Source: Trichostrongylus colubriformis (taxonomy: Eukaryota > Nematoda > Chromadorea > Rhabditida > Trichostrongylidae). Taken from it: a stretch of 64,000 nucleotides of DNA. The first letter of the stretch is position 1. Each line of letters starts with the position of its first letter. The notes beneath the pieces are model-generated. The model ran no database searches. It was not told where the DNA came from and was given only the letters and a program-made list of their open reading frames with translations. The stretch is from contig OZ022256.1 in NCBI GenBank assembly GCA_963978905.1, positions 4,509,501-4,573,500 of the forward strand. Reading direction: 5' to 3'. This document shows positions 1 through 12,737 of the stretch, one piece after another. The position numbers and the translations under genes are program-made.

Positions 1-28
1 GCGCAAAGTATGAAAGCGGTCTTACAAC
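1..28. repeat. Right end of a family-A MITE
   Basis: The first bases read GCGCAAAGTATGAAAGCGGT. This matches the terminal arm of the inverted-repeat element found at about ten other places in the window (for example 29389-29566 and 45836-46003). The other arm lies outside the window. Confidence 0.6.
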
Positions 29-2300
29 TGCGCTCGTTATTGACACCTCAAACATGTCAAACTATGTCAGTACAACTGCTGCCACCCCCTAGGTACAAAT
101 CGCCGAAACGGATGCCCAACAACTATTACATCTACTGTTTTGCTTACACTATAATACAACTCGAGATGAGACCTGTACTAGATCCGTTAACCACATTTGG
201 ACAACTAGCACAGCGAAAAGGCTGTGGTGGATTGCCCCCCCCCCTCCCCCACTGACGCAATAAGAGCAAAAGGTTTACCCACAAATCTCAGGGAACCAGC
301 GAACTATACGACCATTACTGCGTAAGGCAGAAAGTCCCTTGGCCGATTGGTTACTGCCGTCGGGGGAGGGCTTGTGTGTGATACGCGCACCGCCTCACGT
401 GGGGTGTGTGCGCACCACCACATGACGCAGTGCACGCATCAGACATCACAGATCCACGTTTTTTCCGATCGATATTTCGCTCACGAGACAGAGAAAAGCA
501 CTTCCACCGCACAAGTCATCGGAGAATTGGGGTCACGCTGCCGTGTTTTGAACTGTTTCATTTCGTTCCTCCTTCCTTGCACATACACTTATCTCATCTG
601 GTTTCAAATTCAACAATCGCTCCAATTTCTTATAGTGGGTGAATTACGAGAATTTTGCCAGCTCACTTTAGTTTCATGGCTAATGATTGTAGAAGGTCTT
701 CTCTGGCTTTCTTGGATGAATCCTTTTTGGATTCCAAAAGGTTAACGTATTGTTCTGATATGTCGTCTCCTGAATCAGAAAATTGGCCTCAGCCATCCCT
801 CCCCCGTCCCCCGCAAAAAAAATCAGAATTCTACAGACCATTAGCTTCTCTTTGCTTTTCCTTCCTTGCAATCTCGCACATAGATCCATGCATACAGCAT
901 ACCACATCGTCTTTCTGGAAATTCTCGAGCATCCATCTATTATATAACCCATTTACTTCGTGCGTCTGTCTGTTCATGGTTTGCGATCAAGGCGAAAGGA
1001 TACAATACGTATCGATTAGGTGAATGATGCGCCTGAGTCGCGCGAATCGCGCGATTTTCTCCTTGGTCGTTTGTCAGTTTGCTTGGCTTATGTGCCTGTC
1101 CGTCCGCCAGTGAGTGTTTGTGATTAGGGAATGATAGAGCAAAGCAAGTACGGGTATTCCTCAGGTTCGGGATAAACTATGGATGTCGAAGTATTAGAGT
1201 AAGACAATGTTCAGAGTAAGAATGACGAGTAAGATGGAAGACAATGGCAAAAAAGCCGAGAAATGCACATGAGAACCCGAGCCCTCTCTCCGTTAGGGCA
1301 CTCTCTGCGTCTCTAGCCAGGGGTACACAGCAGATAGGCGAGAGGCTGAATTAGCCGGTCTACGTTATCCCGCCTCCGCCGGTATACCGCCCAGCTGTGA
1401 ACTGCAGAACGACACGCTGTGCTGCAGGATCGTAATAAGACCCCAGCCACGCTTTTCAATGCTTGTTTCGGCACACATTACCTCTTCTGACGAAGGATTT
1501 GTTTTCAGAAAACATGTATTCACAGTTCTCAGTCTTCCCTTACCCTTCCCGTTGCCAATCCAGGTTCCCATAGCATACGTTACACCTCCAACGTTAACGT
1601 TTTTCGGGGTGTGTATCCTCAGGATAGGATTACGCACGGCGCAGCACATCTTGTGAAGCGATGTGTGCAAGCTAGAATCGTCGCATTTAGTTGGGTCTTG
1701 AGGCGATTCCGTGTTTTTCACCCAAGATCGGGTATGGAACAAAGTAATGCTCTTACCCATCCACGGAGGGGAGGGGAAGGGGGGGGGGGGTGTAACACGT
1801 TAAGTGTCGAGCACTAACATGCTTTTACATGTTGCACCATAACATTAGCTTGACTGGACCAAGCATGTATGTGTACGGCAACTATTGTACGTCATTGTCA
1901 CGTTAGTGTTCGTTACTGTTGCCCATTCAACCATCACCCCTCACTCTAATCCCCCCCCCCCCTCCCCTCATTAGTGTAGTTCCAACTTACCTTAACTGGA
2001 ATATATAAGGAGTTATAAGGCGTGGGGCATTCGGATTCCATGAGAAGTGTAGTGTTGACCGTACTACACCTATAGCATACACTGGTGTTAAATGAAACTT
2101 ACTCAAACGTTCATTTCATTGCTATGAAATCATAGTAAACAATATGTTATGAATCACGCAAATTGTAAACAGGTCATAGAGAACGTGTGTTGAACATTCA
2201 GAGAATAGATATAGGTGATCCACGTTTCAGCCAAGTACTGTGCCTCGTTATTCCACTCGTTCATAGTACTGTATAAATTTGCTCACACTAGTTTTTTTGG
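29..2300. other. Intergenic, no gene recognised
   Basis: Open frames here are short, overlap on both strands and show no recognisable motif. There are poly-C or poly-G runs near 234-246, 1780 and 1951. I see nothing else I can support. Confidence 0.5.
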
Positions 2301-2304
2301 GTGT

Positions 2305-2447
2305 GCCTTAGGCCACCATCAATTTGCGATTTTTCGATTTTGCGGTGTCGCGGCATTGCACAATCTCAAGATCGTAGTATCGCGTGCGAAAGTGCCACGT
2401 TACAAAAACGCAGAATCGCAAAATCGCAGTCCGGCGACGGCCCTAGG
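2305..2447. repeat. Family-B MITE (GCCGCCGTC-type inverted repeat)
   Basis: The left arm contains TTTGCGATTTTTCGATTTTG and the right arm contains CGCAAAATCGCAGTCCGGCG, which are imperfect inverted complements. The same family occurs at 41548-41728, 45703-45838 and 46156-46309. It has no coding capacity. Confidence 0.7.
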
Positions 2448-2476
2448 TCGAATTTTAGCGCGACGATATCTTACTA

Positions 2477-2690
2477 TTTTGTCTTTTCAGGGTGCAAAAG
2501 TTATTGCTTCTAATTATAATGAGATAAACAGTTATTTCTTTGATGGACATTCATGGTACCAGCCCACTGCGCCCTGAGCGGAATTTCAACCGACCGCGGC
2601 TCGTGCTGATGGCACCGCGAGTGCGACGCCGCAAAGCGAAATTCAACAGGTCTATCACCCGTTCTTTTCATGATGCTCTCAGCACCACCC
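2477..2690. repeat. Dispersed repeat F, copy 1
   Basis: This stretch is similar to 24840-25010. Both carry GATGAGATAAAC or AATGAGATAAAC, then TATTTCTT, then CTGAGCGGAA and a GC-rich tail with CCGCGAGTGCGA. The GC-rich tail is shared with the cores of the modular elements at 26429-26732, 27528-27766 and 35761-36023. Confidence 0.6.
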
Positions 2691-3419
2691 AGCAAGTGAC
2701 TCAGACCCATCCATGCCGAAGAATCTCAGCACGGCTTAGCACGCACGAAGAGGTACTACAGAGACTAGCTTTATAAGTAGTGAATGTCAACGGATTTGTT
2801 TGTTCACTGTATGCAGTAACAAATGTGGTGTTCATTGTCTACATCTGATATCGTGTATAATTGATATACATGTGCGCAGGACGCTAACCGTACAGCCGAA
2901 ATCTCGCATGGCTTGACCCACTTCGCGTGTCCCGTCACACAGTTTGAAAATGTTTTGGATTAATCCACTTGTGCACCTGGACCAGGTCCGAATGCGTAAT
3001 GATTAGTGGTGTGATTACGCAAACACCTAACAACTAAGTAACATTCGGGGAAAACATTCACAGAAGTCCCAAATTTTGAACACTCGTGTGTGAAGAAAAC
3101 AAGGAAACTTAATTATTTTAACGGGTAAGGGCACAAAGATACTGTGCAAATCAATGTGGTCTGTGGCTTGCGAACAATTGCATCATTAGAGATGCGCGTG
3201 TGTCCACACTTTCATCCCAAACGCAGCAATCGAAATAGGTTTATCTTAGGAATAGCTAATGGTTAAGGCGGTTTTTAGTGCTCGAAACGAAATTACGTAT
3301 CATATGTAATGCAGCAGTGAGGAAAAAATCAAAAAATGCCTAAAAGTCAAAAAATGTGGCTTTTTGTCTCCTTGATTCTAACACAGACGTCTGTATTACC
3401 CATAAACAACAGCAGTGCA

Positions 3420-3660
3420 GGGCGGAGGTGGTGTAGTGGCAGGTGGCGCACACTACTCTCACGATGAGGGGATCAAATCCCGCATAAAGGCACCTCAGGT
3501 TAATCAAGCCTTCCATCCCTTCAGGGTCAGTAAAGTGGTATCAGACTCGTCTGGAAGGATAAAAGCACTGCCTTTGCCGCTATATCGGCTGGCCAGCCAT
3601 TGGTTAGGCCACGTCACATTCACCAGCCATCGCGATTCTGAATGGAACTAAAATGTGCGG
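3420..3660 (+). repeat. tRNA-derived SINE-like element, copy 1
   Basis: It starts with GGAGGTGGTGTAGTGGCAGG, which resembles a pol III A box. About 40 bases on, GGGATCAAATCCCGC resembles a B box. The downstream body (GTATCAGACTCGTCTGGAAG, then GGCCACGTCACATTCACC) is shared with the copy on the minus strand at 29100-29290. A functional tRNA is unlikely because no cloverleaf closes. The family assignment is inference. Confidence 0.5.
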
Positions 3661-4204
3661 CACATCCCAGGAAGGGATTGAATAATGCCGAAAACTTTAT
3701 CCTTTAACTTTTTTAACTACTCTGCGGATTTGGATGAAGAATGAAGAAATTCACTGACTGAAAGCGACAGACTGATAGTTACTATTCTATGTGTTAACGC
3801 TTGTGAACAAGTCTTGTGGCGCGCTGCGTTACTGAGTATTGATTGGGCACAAGCAGACCTACAGAGCAGAGGGAATTACCTGAACCCAGGGTGATACGCA
3901 GGTGGAGATCAGTAGAGGGAGCGCTGGGCTGACCAAGGTGCACCTGGTTTCAAGTGTGTCAAGTGTATCGTTATGTCTTATCAGAATTCTCTTTGCAAGT
4001 GGCGTCCCTCTGCTTGGACCCCTGCCATAGTTTCACAGTAAACACAGCGTTTCTTGCATTAATGAACAATCGAATTTATCACACCTAGATTCTCTAGCAT
4101 TTAATATTGGACTAATAATATCAATTTCTGATGTCGAATAAACCTAGGAGCAAATTTTCAGCGGTGCTCCTGCAAAAACATTTTCTCCCACCAGAACCGT
4201 CACG

Positions 4205-4570
4205 GCTATTCTGATACATGAAGGTAAGCCTGCCATAATTATCAAGAACGCTATTCCGCGAAGCACCATTCCTTCTCACAAGCTTTTTTGTCCTTGCGAC
4301 ATCAAAATAAATCAAAACCAAAAATAATTAAAATTTATCCAAAATAATCAAAATTCTGCTTTCTCTTCATGTACGAGCTACTTTCCTGTATCTCATTATA
4401 TGGAGGTGAGCCTGACATAGTACATGGTTATCAAGAACGCTATTCCACGAAGCACTGGTACCATTGTTTCCCACAGGCACTTTTTGTCCTTGCAGCATCA
4501 AAATAATCAAAATTAATCAAAATAAAAAAAAGCTATAATTAATCAGAAATAGTCGAAATTCCGCTTACTT
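4205..4570. repeat. Degenerate two-unit tandem duplication
   Basis: Two successive segments of about 170 bp share AATTATCAAGAACGCTATTC or GGTTATCAAGAACGCTATTC, then CGAAGCAC, TTTTTGTCCTTGC and CATCAAAATAA. Both end in AT-rich CAAAAT/AATCAAAA strings. It is non-coding. Confidence 0.6.
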
Positions 4571-4599
4571 CTGACATACGCAAGCATATGGTGTTGTTT

Positions 4600-7140
4600 C
4601 TTGAAAACATTTTTCCTGAGCCTTCCTTGCTTCCAATTTCCGCGATAGTGTGTCGCTAACACCACTTCTTGATCGCGCCAATCATGAAGCTATCCGACTT
4701 CTTGGGGAATCCGCTTACACTCTCTTACGCCAGATCGACTGCGTCAGATCACTCGAACTGAGTCATCGCGCCAAACGAGTGGAGTCATCGCCGTTCTTTT
4801 GGTCCTGCATCAAAGCGAAAGAGGCCATAGGAGGCAACAGTCATCTTTTCGCGGACTTGATTTGATTCGGGTGTTTTGACTCTCATAAAATTTCCTAGAC
4901 ATTCAGATATTCCTGAATCGCTGATCTTTGCACACTCTAGAGCGAAATTTGATGAGCAATTGATCAGGTGATTCCTAAAAATTGATAAATGCCAAGACAT
5001 TTTACAGTGAGTTTACACCCAGATATCATAAGTGACACAGACGTAATTAAAAGGAAGTTCACGAAGTTCATAACGATCGATGGATTTATATGTCGTCGAC
5101 TTCAACATACCAGGGTCAAATCACTATACTTTATCGTTTGATATTTAATTCACTTTGAAGACAATTATTACCGTTTGAGGACGGGTTAATCCTTACAGTA
5201 CTGCCTCTAAGCTTGGACGCTCACTTATGAGCATTAAAACCAAAAGAAAGCCTGAGGAGTGCTTCCTACATTATGGAGGGAAAATAGGCGATGTTCATAA
5301 TAATGCAGCTTTCAGCTTGTCACAGCCATGAGGAAATTACCTGGAACCTTAAACTCAAAGGCAGTGGTAAAGGTAATATAAGTGAAGAGAGCTCTCAAAG
5401 TAAGTCATCCAAATGAATCTCACGGCTCTAGAAAGACTATATAGATATGACGAAATTTTTCGTGAAAAAAAGCTTCATGCGCTTCATAAAATCGTCTTAT
5501 TCTTCCATGTGTATTGACTTGACACGCCCCTTCCTTAACGTGACCCGCCCTTTCTCGGGATCAACGGAGGGAAAGGGCCTTATGTCTTGGGTTTTTGTTT
5601 CTTGACCGTTTCATTCTCTTCTTTCTTCCTTAGTACTAACCACGACTTTCATAAACTATCTTTTCATACTCGGCCCAGTCTACGCTTAACGTTGCTTTCA
5701 AGCCCGAGGACACGAGTGCCTACAGCCCATGTTCAGTTTCTTCATAATGACGTTCGCAACCTGATGAAATCCTCCAAAAAAGCAAACTTTTCACACTCAC
5801 TCGTTAAGGAGCGTCGTACTTTTTTGTATGCCTTCAGTGATACAGGACAGAGGTAGGCCATTTCTGACGTATTGCACACGCGTTATAGCCAGGGCACTCC
5901 CAAGTGTCGCAAGTTTTGTCCGATTTATTATGAATCAACCTAATACATACGAACCGTCAGCAGTTACTGGTCTCGTACAAATCAAATAAGGGGTTGTATT
6001 TGGATCCCGTAAGGGTGGGGGCCGTACTGAAGCGGTTATTTTCCTCGACACCTGGAAGTGCCCTGATCTAAGGTATACGTGGGTAGAGAATTGATGAAAA
6101 TGAGGATCTATGCCATGTACGAAGGTGATCGTATTGTTCTGTTTCCTTGACAGAACGTTGTATCCCGGCCTTTCATCAGCGAGTGGGTTCATTGGTTGTT
6201 GAATATTCAACTCTTTGTTGACTGAGATTTTGTGTGGCTGAAGGAGTTTGTAGTAGCAGCACAGAACATGAACTCTTTGAACTCACTTTAAAAAGAATGA
6301 GATAAGATTGTGCTCGATCAGTGGACAAGGTTTGTAGTCGTAGCACTATCGTGTATTTGCACAAGCGAGCAGAATGGGAACAAGTCGGAGCTGACAACCG
6401 TTGTTTTTTGAATATTTTTGAAAGAAAAATTAACCGTCCAACATAATTATATTCAAATGAAAATTCTAAAGCGCTTCAATCATGTTTCCTCAATTTTCTA
6501 GAGACCACGCACTATATAACCAACAATCAAGCTTTCCAACCCGTTTTTCGTCCATCTGTAAGCCCTACTGATGATTTTTTTTGAAAAAATTGAGATAAAG
6601 AGTCTCCTTTGAGTACGCAGCAGAAAAAGCAGCAGCAATTGTGCACCGGTTCAACATATTTGCTTTTTTGATTTTGACACTATTTGATCTTCCCTGCTCT
6701 TCTAATCGGCTTTATCGGCTTTTCCACAAAGTCTTACTCACCAGATGTATACATAAAGGCCATGCTCTTTTCGTTCTTTGTGACTACTTGTTTGATGGGA
6801 AGCTAACTGAGACGATGGTGATTAACTGGATAATTCTTCCTCCATGAGTTACTTCCTCCATAATAGGTACTTATATTCTTGTGTATTGGTCAGAACACTA
6901 TCCCTGAAATATCTTCATTGTTCTTTTCTTGCATTGGAACAGAGGGGCTCATTAGAGCACAACTTTTTGGCAATAGCCCTGAATCCATGTAGTATGTGGC
7001 CCATTTCAGGAAACTTCATAACAGTTAAGATTTCCTTCTCAACCCTTGAGCATTTCTTTTCAGTTATGACCATTAACATTAATACAGAGACCGTGTTTAG
7101 AGAAATGCAGAGATAAAATAAAATGTTGAGTGATGTTTTT
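4600..7140. other. Intergenic, no gene recognised; stray mariner end near 5918
   Basis: At 5918-5946 the bases GTCCGATTTATTATGAATCA precede ACCTAATAC. This matches the terminal repeat of the mariner relic at 32735-33633, so it is a solo end or deletion remnant. Otherwise there are only short open frames with no family signature. Confidence 0.5.
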
Positions 7141-7145
7141 TTTTT

Positions 7146-9406
7146 TATGCCACACGAGGTTTTTAAGTGGAACCTTTATTCGTGGCCCAACGTTTCGACC
7201 GTTTCGTCTTCTTCAGAGGCCTGAAGATGGCTTGAAGCTCATGATTTGTCAAGTACCCGAACAAGCGCCTCCTCCCCTCTAGCGTTTCCGACATCATTTC
7301 GGGAAAGCTCCCGAACAACTCAGTAACATGACAACAAACTCACCGATGGTTCCACCGCTTGTGGGGAGCGTTTGCTCACAGCCACAGTAAGTAATGTTAG
7401 TATGGATGAATGAGCCCTACTTGAGTCTCAAGCCACATGACATGATATTGTCATGCATGTCACCCATACTATAGCTCGCATTTAGATACGAAAGGCAAAA
7501 GATCATTTGTAATAGACAAACACTCATTGCGGTTATTCATCCGTGGATTTCTGGCGAAAATCCAGAATGACTCCAAGACTTTCCTTGATGAAATTTCCGT
7601 CTCGAACGCCAAGATGCTACACTTAACATCAAAGTCGTTCCCACTGTGCTCCTCAATCTTATGCTTGCCAAGGGGGGTGGTAATGATATCACGCCTTTTC
7701 CCAGCTAGGTGTTCTTTAACGCGAATAGCCAGTGCCCTTCCTGTTTCTCCAATATAAGTGCTATTACAAGCCCTACATTCAAGCTGATAAATCACTCCAG
7801 CTTTCTCACAATCCCCTGGCTTTCCGTATGGGCATGTAATGCAGTTTGGAGTCATGCACTGCTTATCGTATAGTCTGTTGCGAACAAGTTGACGTCTAAT
7901 GTTGTGATTAGGAATACTATTCACTAACACAACATCATCTTGTAACTGTGCTCGCACAATACTACGTTGTATTGAAGCAGTGACACGATCGGAGATGAAT
8001 GGAAGGCATAAGGGTAGTTTCCTTTGACGTGATATGCGCCGTTGTGGACCAGCATAAGAGGGTGTTCGCCGTATGGGTACCGCATAACCATTTTCAGCAG
8101 CTATGCGTGTGGCTAAACGCTATAACTCCTGCCGCTCCTCATCGCCAGTGCACATACTGGTTGCTGTAGTTATCATGTTCTTGATGACAGCACGTTTCAC
8201 TGCAGCAGGGTGAGAAGATGACGCATGAATCAAGACGTTCTTACAGCTAGGTTTGCGATACCATTTTACGCTAACAATGCCATCAGACAATTTGACCTGA
8301 GTGTTAAGGTATGGTAACCAACCGTGCTTAGGTACTTCCCGTGTGAGCTTGATATAATGTGACTGCTCATTTAATAACCGAAAACACTCATCCATTTCGG
8401 ACTGTGTTGATGTTACGATGAAGCAGTCATCAATATATCTACAGTACATTAAAGGCAAGCGACTCAGTACTGGTTCTTCAATTCTGCTCATGAAGCAGAT
8501 TGCAAGTACTGGTGCTAGTCGCTGACCCATAGCCAAACCCCTTATTTGGGAATAGTATCGCCCTGACCATTTAAATATATTGCATCGCAAACATTCCCCA
8601 ACTAGAGTCATGATGTGTCCTTTATTCAGTCCATAGGTCTTGATATCTCCAGCATGCCTATCCAACATTTCAGATAAAGCCTGAAGAGCTTGTTCGGTTT
8701 GGACATTGGTATAAAGTGATGTAACATCAAACGACTCCATTACACAATTCGCCCCGAAGTTTGAGTTGCGCAACTGTTGTAGGAACTGGTTCGTGTTGGT
8801 CAGGTGGGAAGGGACTTTGGTTAGTAACTGGCTCACGATAGCATTAAGGTACCACGATATCCGATCGGTTGGTCCACCAACGCAGCTTATAATAGGTCGT
8901 ATTTTGTAGGTGTCTGCTGACATTGATAGCATGTCGTTAGGAAAAAGTTTGTGGGTTTTGATCAGGCTATTAAAAACCGGACAACTAGGGTTGTCTAGTC
9001 TAAGTCTGCTCAAAAACTTTCCATCAATTCCCGCAGATGTTCCTATAACAGTCCATACGTGATTGAGACGTCTACATTGCGCTGTAAAATCTTCCATGGT
9101 GGCGCGACGATAGATGGTCGAATCTTGCAAATGGAGTTCGGTTATCTCACGATCTAATGATTGTGGTATAACCACGAACTCTCCACCTTTATCGCTGACA
9201 GAGATGCGTATTGTGCCGTTCGATCTTAACTCACGCACTTCTTTGAACCCTTGCCACTCCGGGGGGTTCTTTTCTGAATGTACATATTGAATTCTAGTTA
9301 ATGGAGTAACAATTAAACAGAAATTTTCTGGAATCTTGTAATGAAGAGTTAGTTTGGTTTCCGTTTCGCACGGGCTTTTAGAGGGAAACCAAACAATAGC
9401 GAACAT
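7146..9406 (-). mobile_element. Penelope-like retroelement
   Basis: The element comprises the reverse transcriptase plus GIY-YIG open frame at 9406-7469 and a downstream tail with an AATAAA signal (complement of 7175-7180). A T-run (A-run on the coding strand) lies near 7138-7146. The 7191-7216 segment may hold a hammerhead-like motif. Just upstream of the ORF, about 9427-9495 holds two direct copies of a roughly 41-base unit containing TTCAAGGTTACTAGATCA. The exact 5' end and any long pseudo-terminal repeats could not be fixed by eye. RT and GIY-YIG in one polyprotein is the defining feature of Penelope-like elements. Confidence 0.85.
7469..9406 (-). pseudogene. Penelope-type RT + GIY-YIG polyprotein with one internal stop
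   Basis: The frame runs about 645 codons and is interrupted once, by TAG at 8122-8120; both halves are in the same frame. The N-terminal part (428 residues) has the RT motifs SFDVTSLYTNV, GLAMGQRLAP and the catalytic YIDD within CRYIDDCFIV. The C-terminal part has a cysteine cluster (CMTPNC, CPYG, C) followed by GVIYQLEC, YIGETGR and a downstream R-x3-EH, matching a GIY-YIG endonuclease. The likely role is RNA-templated insertion of the element into nuclear DNA. There are no introns and no other frame break. The start at 9406 is the first Met of the open frame; Penelope proteins are often longer at the N-terminus, so the 5' part may be missing. A sequencing or assembly error at the stop cannot be excluded. 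Confidence 0.88.
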
Positions 9407-9499
9407 CCTCCCTATGGCTTAAGTAAAGCTTTTCAAGGTTACTAGATCACATCATTTTTAAAGCTCTTCAAGGTTACTAGATCATATTATTCAGGTTTC

Positions 9500-10760
9500 T
9501 ATTTGAGTTCCTCTGTGGCCCACCTACATATTTATATTATATTTGCTTACTAAGGACCGAATTCAAGGTTTTTACGCGCATATACGAGGACTCAATTGAG
9601 ATCGAGCCCTCCAAAGTGACGGACTACGGGGAGGGGCGTCCGAGTGGGGTTGGACGCCAGAGCGCTAAGAAGCGAAGAGGTGATAGTTAGGTGGTTAGGG
9701 ACGCAGAGCTGGAAGCAAGCATTGGGTACAAAAATTTGAACTGTACTTTGGCCGCTGACATCTGTTCTAATGTTGCTCGGCGGAAATTCAGTCGAGTTAC
9801 TCTCTTTCCAGTTTTTCGATTTCTGCTTTGGAATAATGAAAATTTCATATCTTTGCCTGTTCCTGCACTTTTACTGTATTCAGTAAAGTGATTTCAAGAG
9901 GAACTAGAATCCTAGAGATTTCGTGGACAATTTCTTCAAATAAGGAATGGAAATGACGGCTGGCGTAGCTTACAATTTTACTGTTGAATCGCTCAGTAAA
10001 TCCCCGGTCTTAGTCTCACGGTTCCCAAAGCTTCTAATAAAAATTCGGATTCATATTACCCATAGATCTTGGCACTGCATTTTTTTCCGCTTCCCCCAAC
10101 CTAGATATATACCTTCCCACTTTTTCCTAAGTGCTCTACCTAAAATGACTTTTTTCCTTACAGAGAGCCTCAGCTGGAATGCAGCCTCCTTTCACGATTG
10201 CGTCAAAGTTGAGCCCTCACTCGGTGTGGAAATTAATCGCATAATGCTAGACACCATATATGGCCCCTGAAGCCACTTTCTGAGTCAACTTCCACCTAAA
10301 TAGGCGAACAGAAATTTGCTTTATTTCTGTGAACATTAACTTGGCACGGAGCAGAAGATCTAGTAATCTACAAAAATAGAGCAGTATCTGGAGCAGGTCA
10401 AGTATCCAGATGAGAGATAATTTTGAGAAATATGCTCCCCTCCCTCAATCCTACTCTTGCGATACCACATCCTTCCATGACTGGTGTTGTTAGTATATTG
10501 AAGTTGTGCTGCTGATCAGTCCTCAATCGCTCTATAATTACAACAATGCTACTTTGTACAAAGTATGATTATCGATTGAAACCTTTCGACCTTTTTTTAC
10601 AGAACAGCTGATCTTCCACAAAATCACTTAGCTTTTATTGGTTTTTTTCTTCAAATTCGACCTCTTCTTTTTTTCTGCCTCAGAATAAGAGTGCTCGCTT
10701 ATGATTCCTCTATCTACACATGCTTGACCCTATCTAGAGCGAGCGAGTGCACTGGCCGTG
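9500..10760. other. Intergenic, no gene recognised
   Basis: No frame here carries a recognisable domain. The stretch separates the Penelope element from the receptor gene. Confidence 0.4.
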
Positions 10761-10937
10761 AGCTCATGTTCATACTCTGTGATTCCAGCAGCGGATCGTG
10801 GCTGCGTATCTCTGCGTCTCCGCCTATGCAACCCTGTTTCGTTGCCTACGTCGTCTCTGCACATTTCATGTGCCACTGTGCCTCCTTGCCTGTGAAAGTA
10901 GCTACTCGCTGCCGACGCGAAGTATGAACGTGGCCTT
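10760..10937. repeat. Family-A MITE copy
   Basis: The left arm is degraded (TTCATACTCTGTGATTCCAG). The middle has the typical family phrase CTGCGTATCTCTGCGTCTCC, and the right end is CGCGAAGTATGAACGTGGCC. A further stray right-end motif, AGTATGAACGCGGCC, occurs near 11026-11040. Confidence 0.7.
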
Positions 10938-11252
10938 ACATGTTCATGCTCCAGTCAAAGATATCAATCTCGATGGCGTAAATTTCTGCGTGCCACACCA
11001 CGAGTCAACGGTGAACGTATCTGAGTATGAACGCGGCCTAACTGATATAAGCGCATCGATCTCCACAAACGATGAACGTATTACAGTGCACTGTACCAGT
11101 GGTGACATGGTCAGTATTACGCGGATTTGCGTAAAAAGAGGAGGAGCTGAGCCATAAGGATTATTCCGATCAACACAATTGCTCGCTGCCTTTGAATATG
11201 TCGTGCGTCAATTCACTTCAGTACTTCCCATCTTTCACTTAACGACTTTCAG

Positions 11253-12737
11253 ATGACCCTAAAACTCTGGTTAGGAGTTCTGCTCGGCGTTGCTACAGTT
11301 GCTGGGACCGTACTCACAGTCTTCGTTTTATGTGCTGTGATCAAGTTGGCTTTTTTCAAAGGCAAGAGCCCAATATACATCATCTCAGCCGCTAATATGA
11401 TGTGCGATTTGATTCAGCTTCTGCTAGCTCTGCTCTACCTCGTACCATCGATCATACTTGACGTAAGTGATCAACAGCGCAAACTTGAAGCCGTTTGATA
11501 TTTTTGAGAGGTTCGATCAACATCACTGTTGCAGGATTGGTTATTCAAGGACGGTCGACACAACACTGTGGTAGAACTTCTGAGTGACACCTTCTTATTT
11601 TGTTGGTATTACGGTTCTGTTGCTCAGATTCTCATGGCCATTAATCGGTACGATCGGGCATCACCATTTTTATATGTATTTATATGGGATATGCAAATTT
11701 CCTTTTTCAGCTTGGTTGTGGTGTGTTTTCCAACAAATTCTTTATTTTCGGTGAAAAACGTCTCGATTTTTGTTATCATACTTTTTCCCGTGGCAATCCT
11801 TGTATCCTGTGTGTCTCAGCATGTATTGCCTTGCTGCAAGTGAGTTTATACTTCAGAAGCTTGCTGCTTGGGCTATTCAAAAGGTAGCAGACCTACATAC
11901 GTCGTATTTATTCAACTAATCATTCAATTATTCGTGTAATTTCAAGGGAACTTCACGTTTGCCGACATACTTCCCGTGGTCGAGCCTCCCCTCTTTTCGC
12001 AAGCGAGCACGTCATTTGACTGCGTATCACTGCCACGTGTCACAGATCCACGCAGTTCCGATCGACTGAAAAGTCACAAAACCTTTCCGGCCCGAGTATA
12101 TTCGCCTATGCATAGTTTTCTGTAAAAAATGTTAGATATTAAGTCGGAAATGGGAAAAGTGGGAGGCGATGAGCTATAAATTGGTTATTCTACGGATGAC
12201 AGAAGGAAGCAGAGGCAAATTCGCCACAATTTCAGATTCAGTTTCGATCAAGAGGTTTTGTCTTACTCTTACACCTCTATAGAAGGTGTTGTAAACTATT
12301 CTAACAGCTATATTGATTTGCCGTTAAACACCTCTTCATCTGCCATCTGCGCTATATGCTATTCCTACGTTAGTGCTCCTTGTGACCTCGCTTTAATGCG
12401 GATTTCTAAGGCGAAGCTTCGACTTTCAGATAATTTACTACGTATGGAAGATGGATCATCTGTACAAGAAAGGAACAGCAGGAAGTGGAAGTCGGATTAA
12501 GGAGTATAGGTAAAGTAGCACAGTTGTCCACAGCCACTTGATTAGCATCCGTGAGCTTTCAGATATGCGCTTCAATTCTGTGCGATTTCACTATTCTACC
12601 TTTCGGCGTGGGTAACATTTCGTGTGTTTCCAGTGTTAATAGGGACCAGTGGTGTAGAGTATTTTATCGTCATCTCGATGTCTGTGACAGTGAACTCGTC
12701 AGCTAATGCTTTCGTCTACATCACCAGCAATCGAGAG
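11253..12737 (+). CDS. Seven-transmembrane serpentine receptor, Srx class
   Basis: A likely chemosensory G-protein-coupled receptor of the nematode Srx family. My exon model is 11253-11462, 11535-11647, 11711-11839, 12242-12368, 12430-12509 and 12563-12737, with all phases agreeing. Exon 1 encodes TM1-TM2 (GVATVAGTVLTVFVLCAVIK, then YIISAANMMCDLIQ). Exon 2 ends TM3 with the DRY-like MAINR. Exon 3 carries LVVVCFP and TM4. Exon 4 carries an extracellular YID-x4-NTSS stretch and TM5. Exon 6 carries TM6 (SLFYLSAWVTFRVFP) and TM7 (NSSANAFVYITSNRE). The ATG directly follows CTTTCAG, which fits spliced-leader addition or an unseen 5' exon. The tail after 12737 is unresolved; a phase-compatible frame starts at 13055 (VSREIDVSYTP). 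Srx is my best class call; another Sr class is possible. Confidence 0.82.

Noticed and set aside
655..1023. 122-codon plus-strand frame
   Set aside because: No domain, no codon or splice evidence, and it overlaps a minus-strand frame of similar quality.
3424..3490. Possible tRNA gene with A- and B-box-like sequences
   Set aside because: No acceptor stem or anticodon arm closes, and the same head is attached to a conserved non-tRNA body in a second copy.
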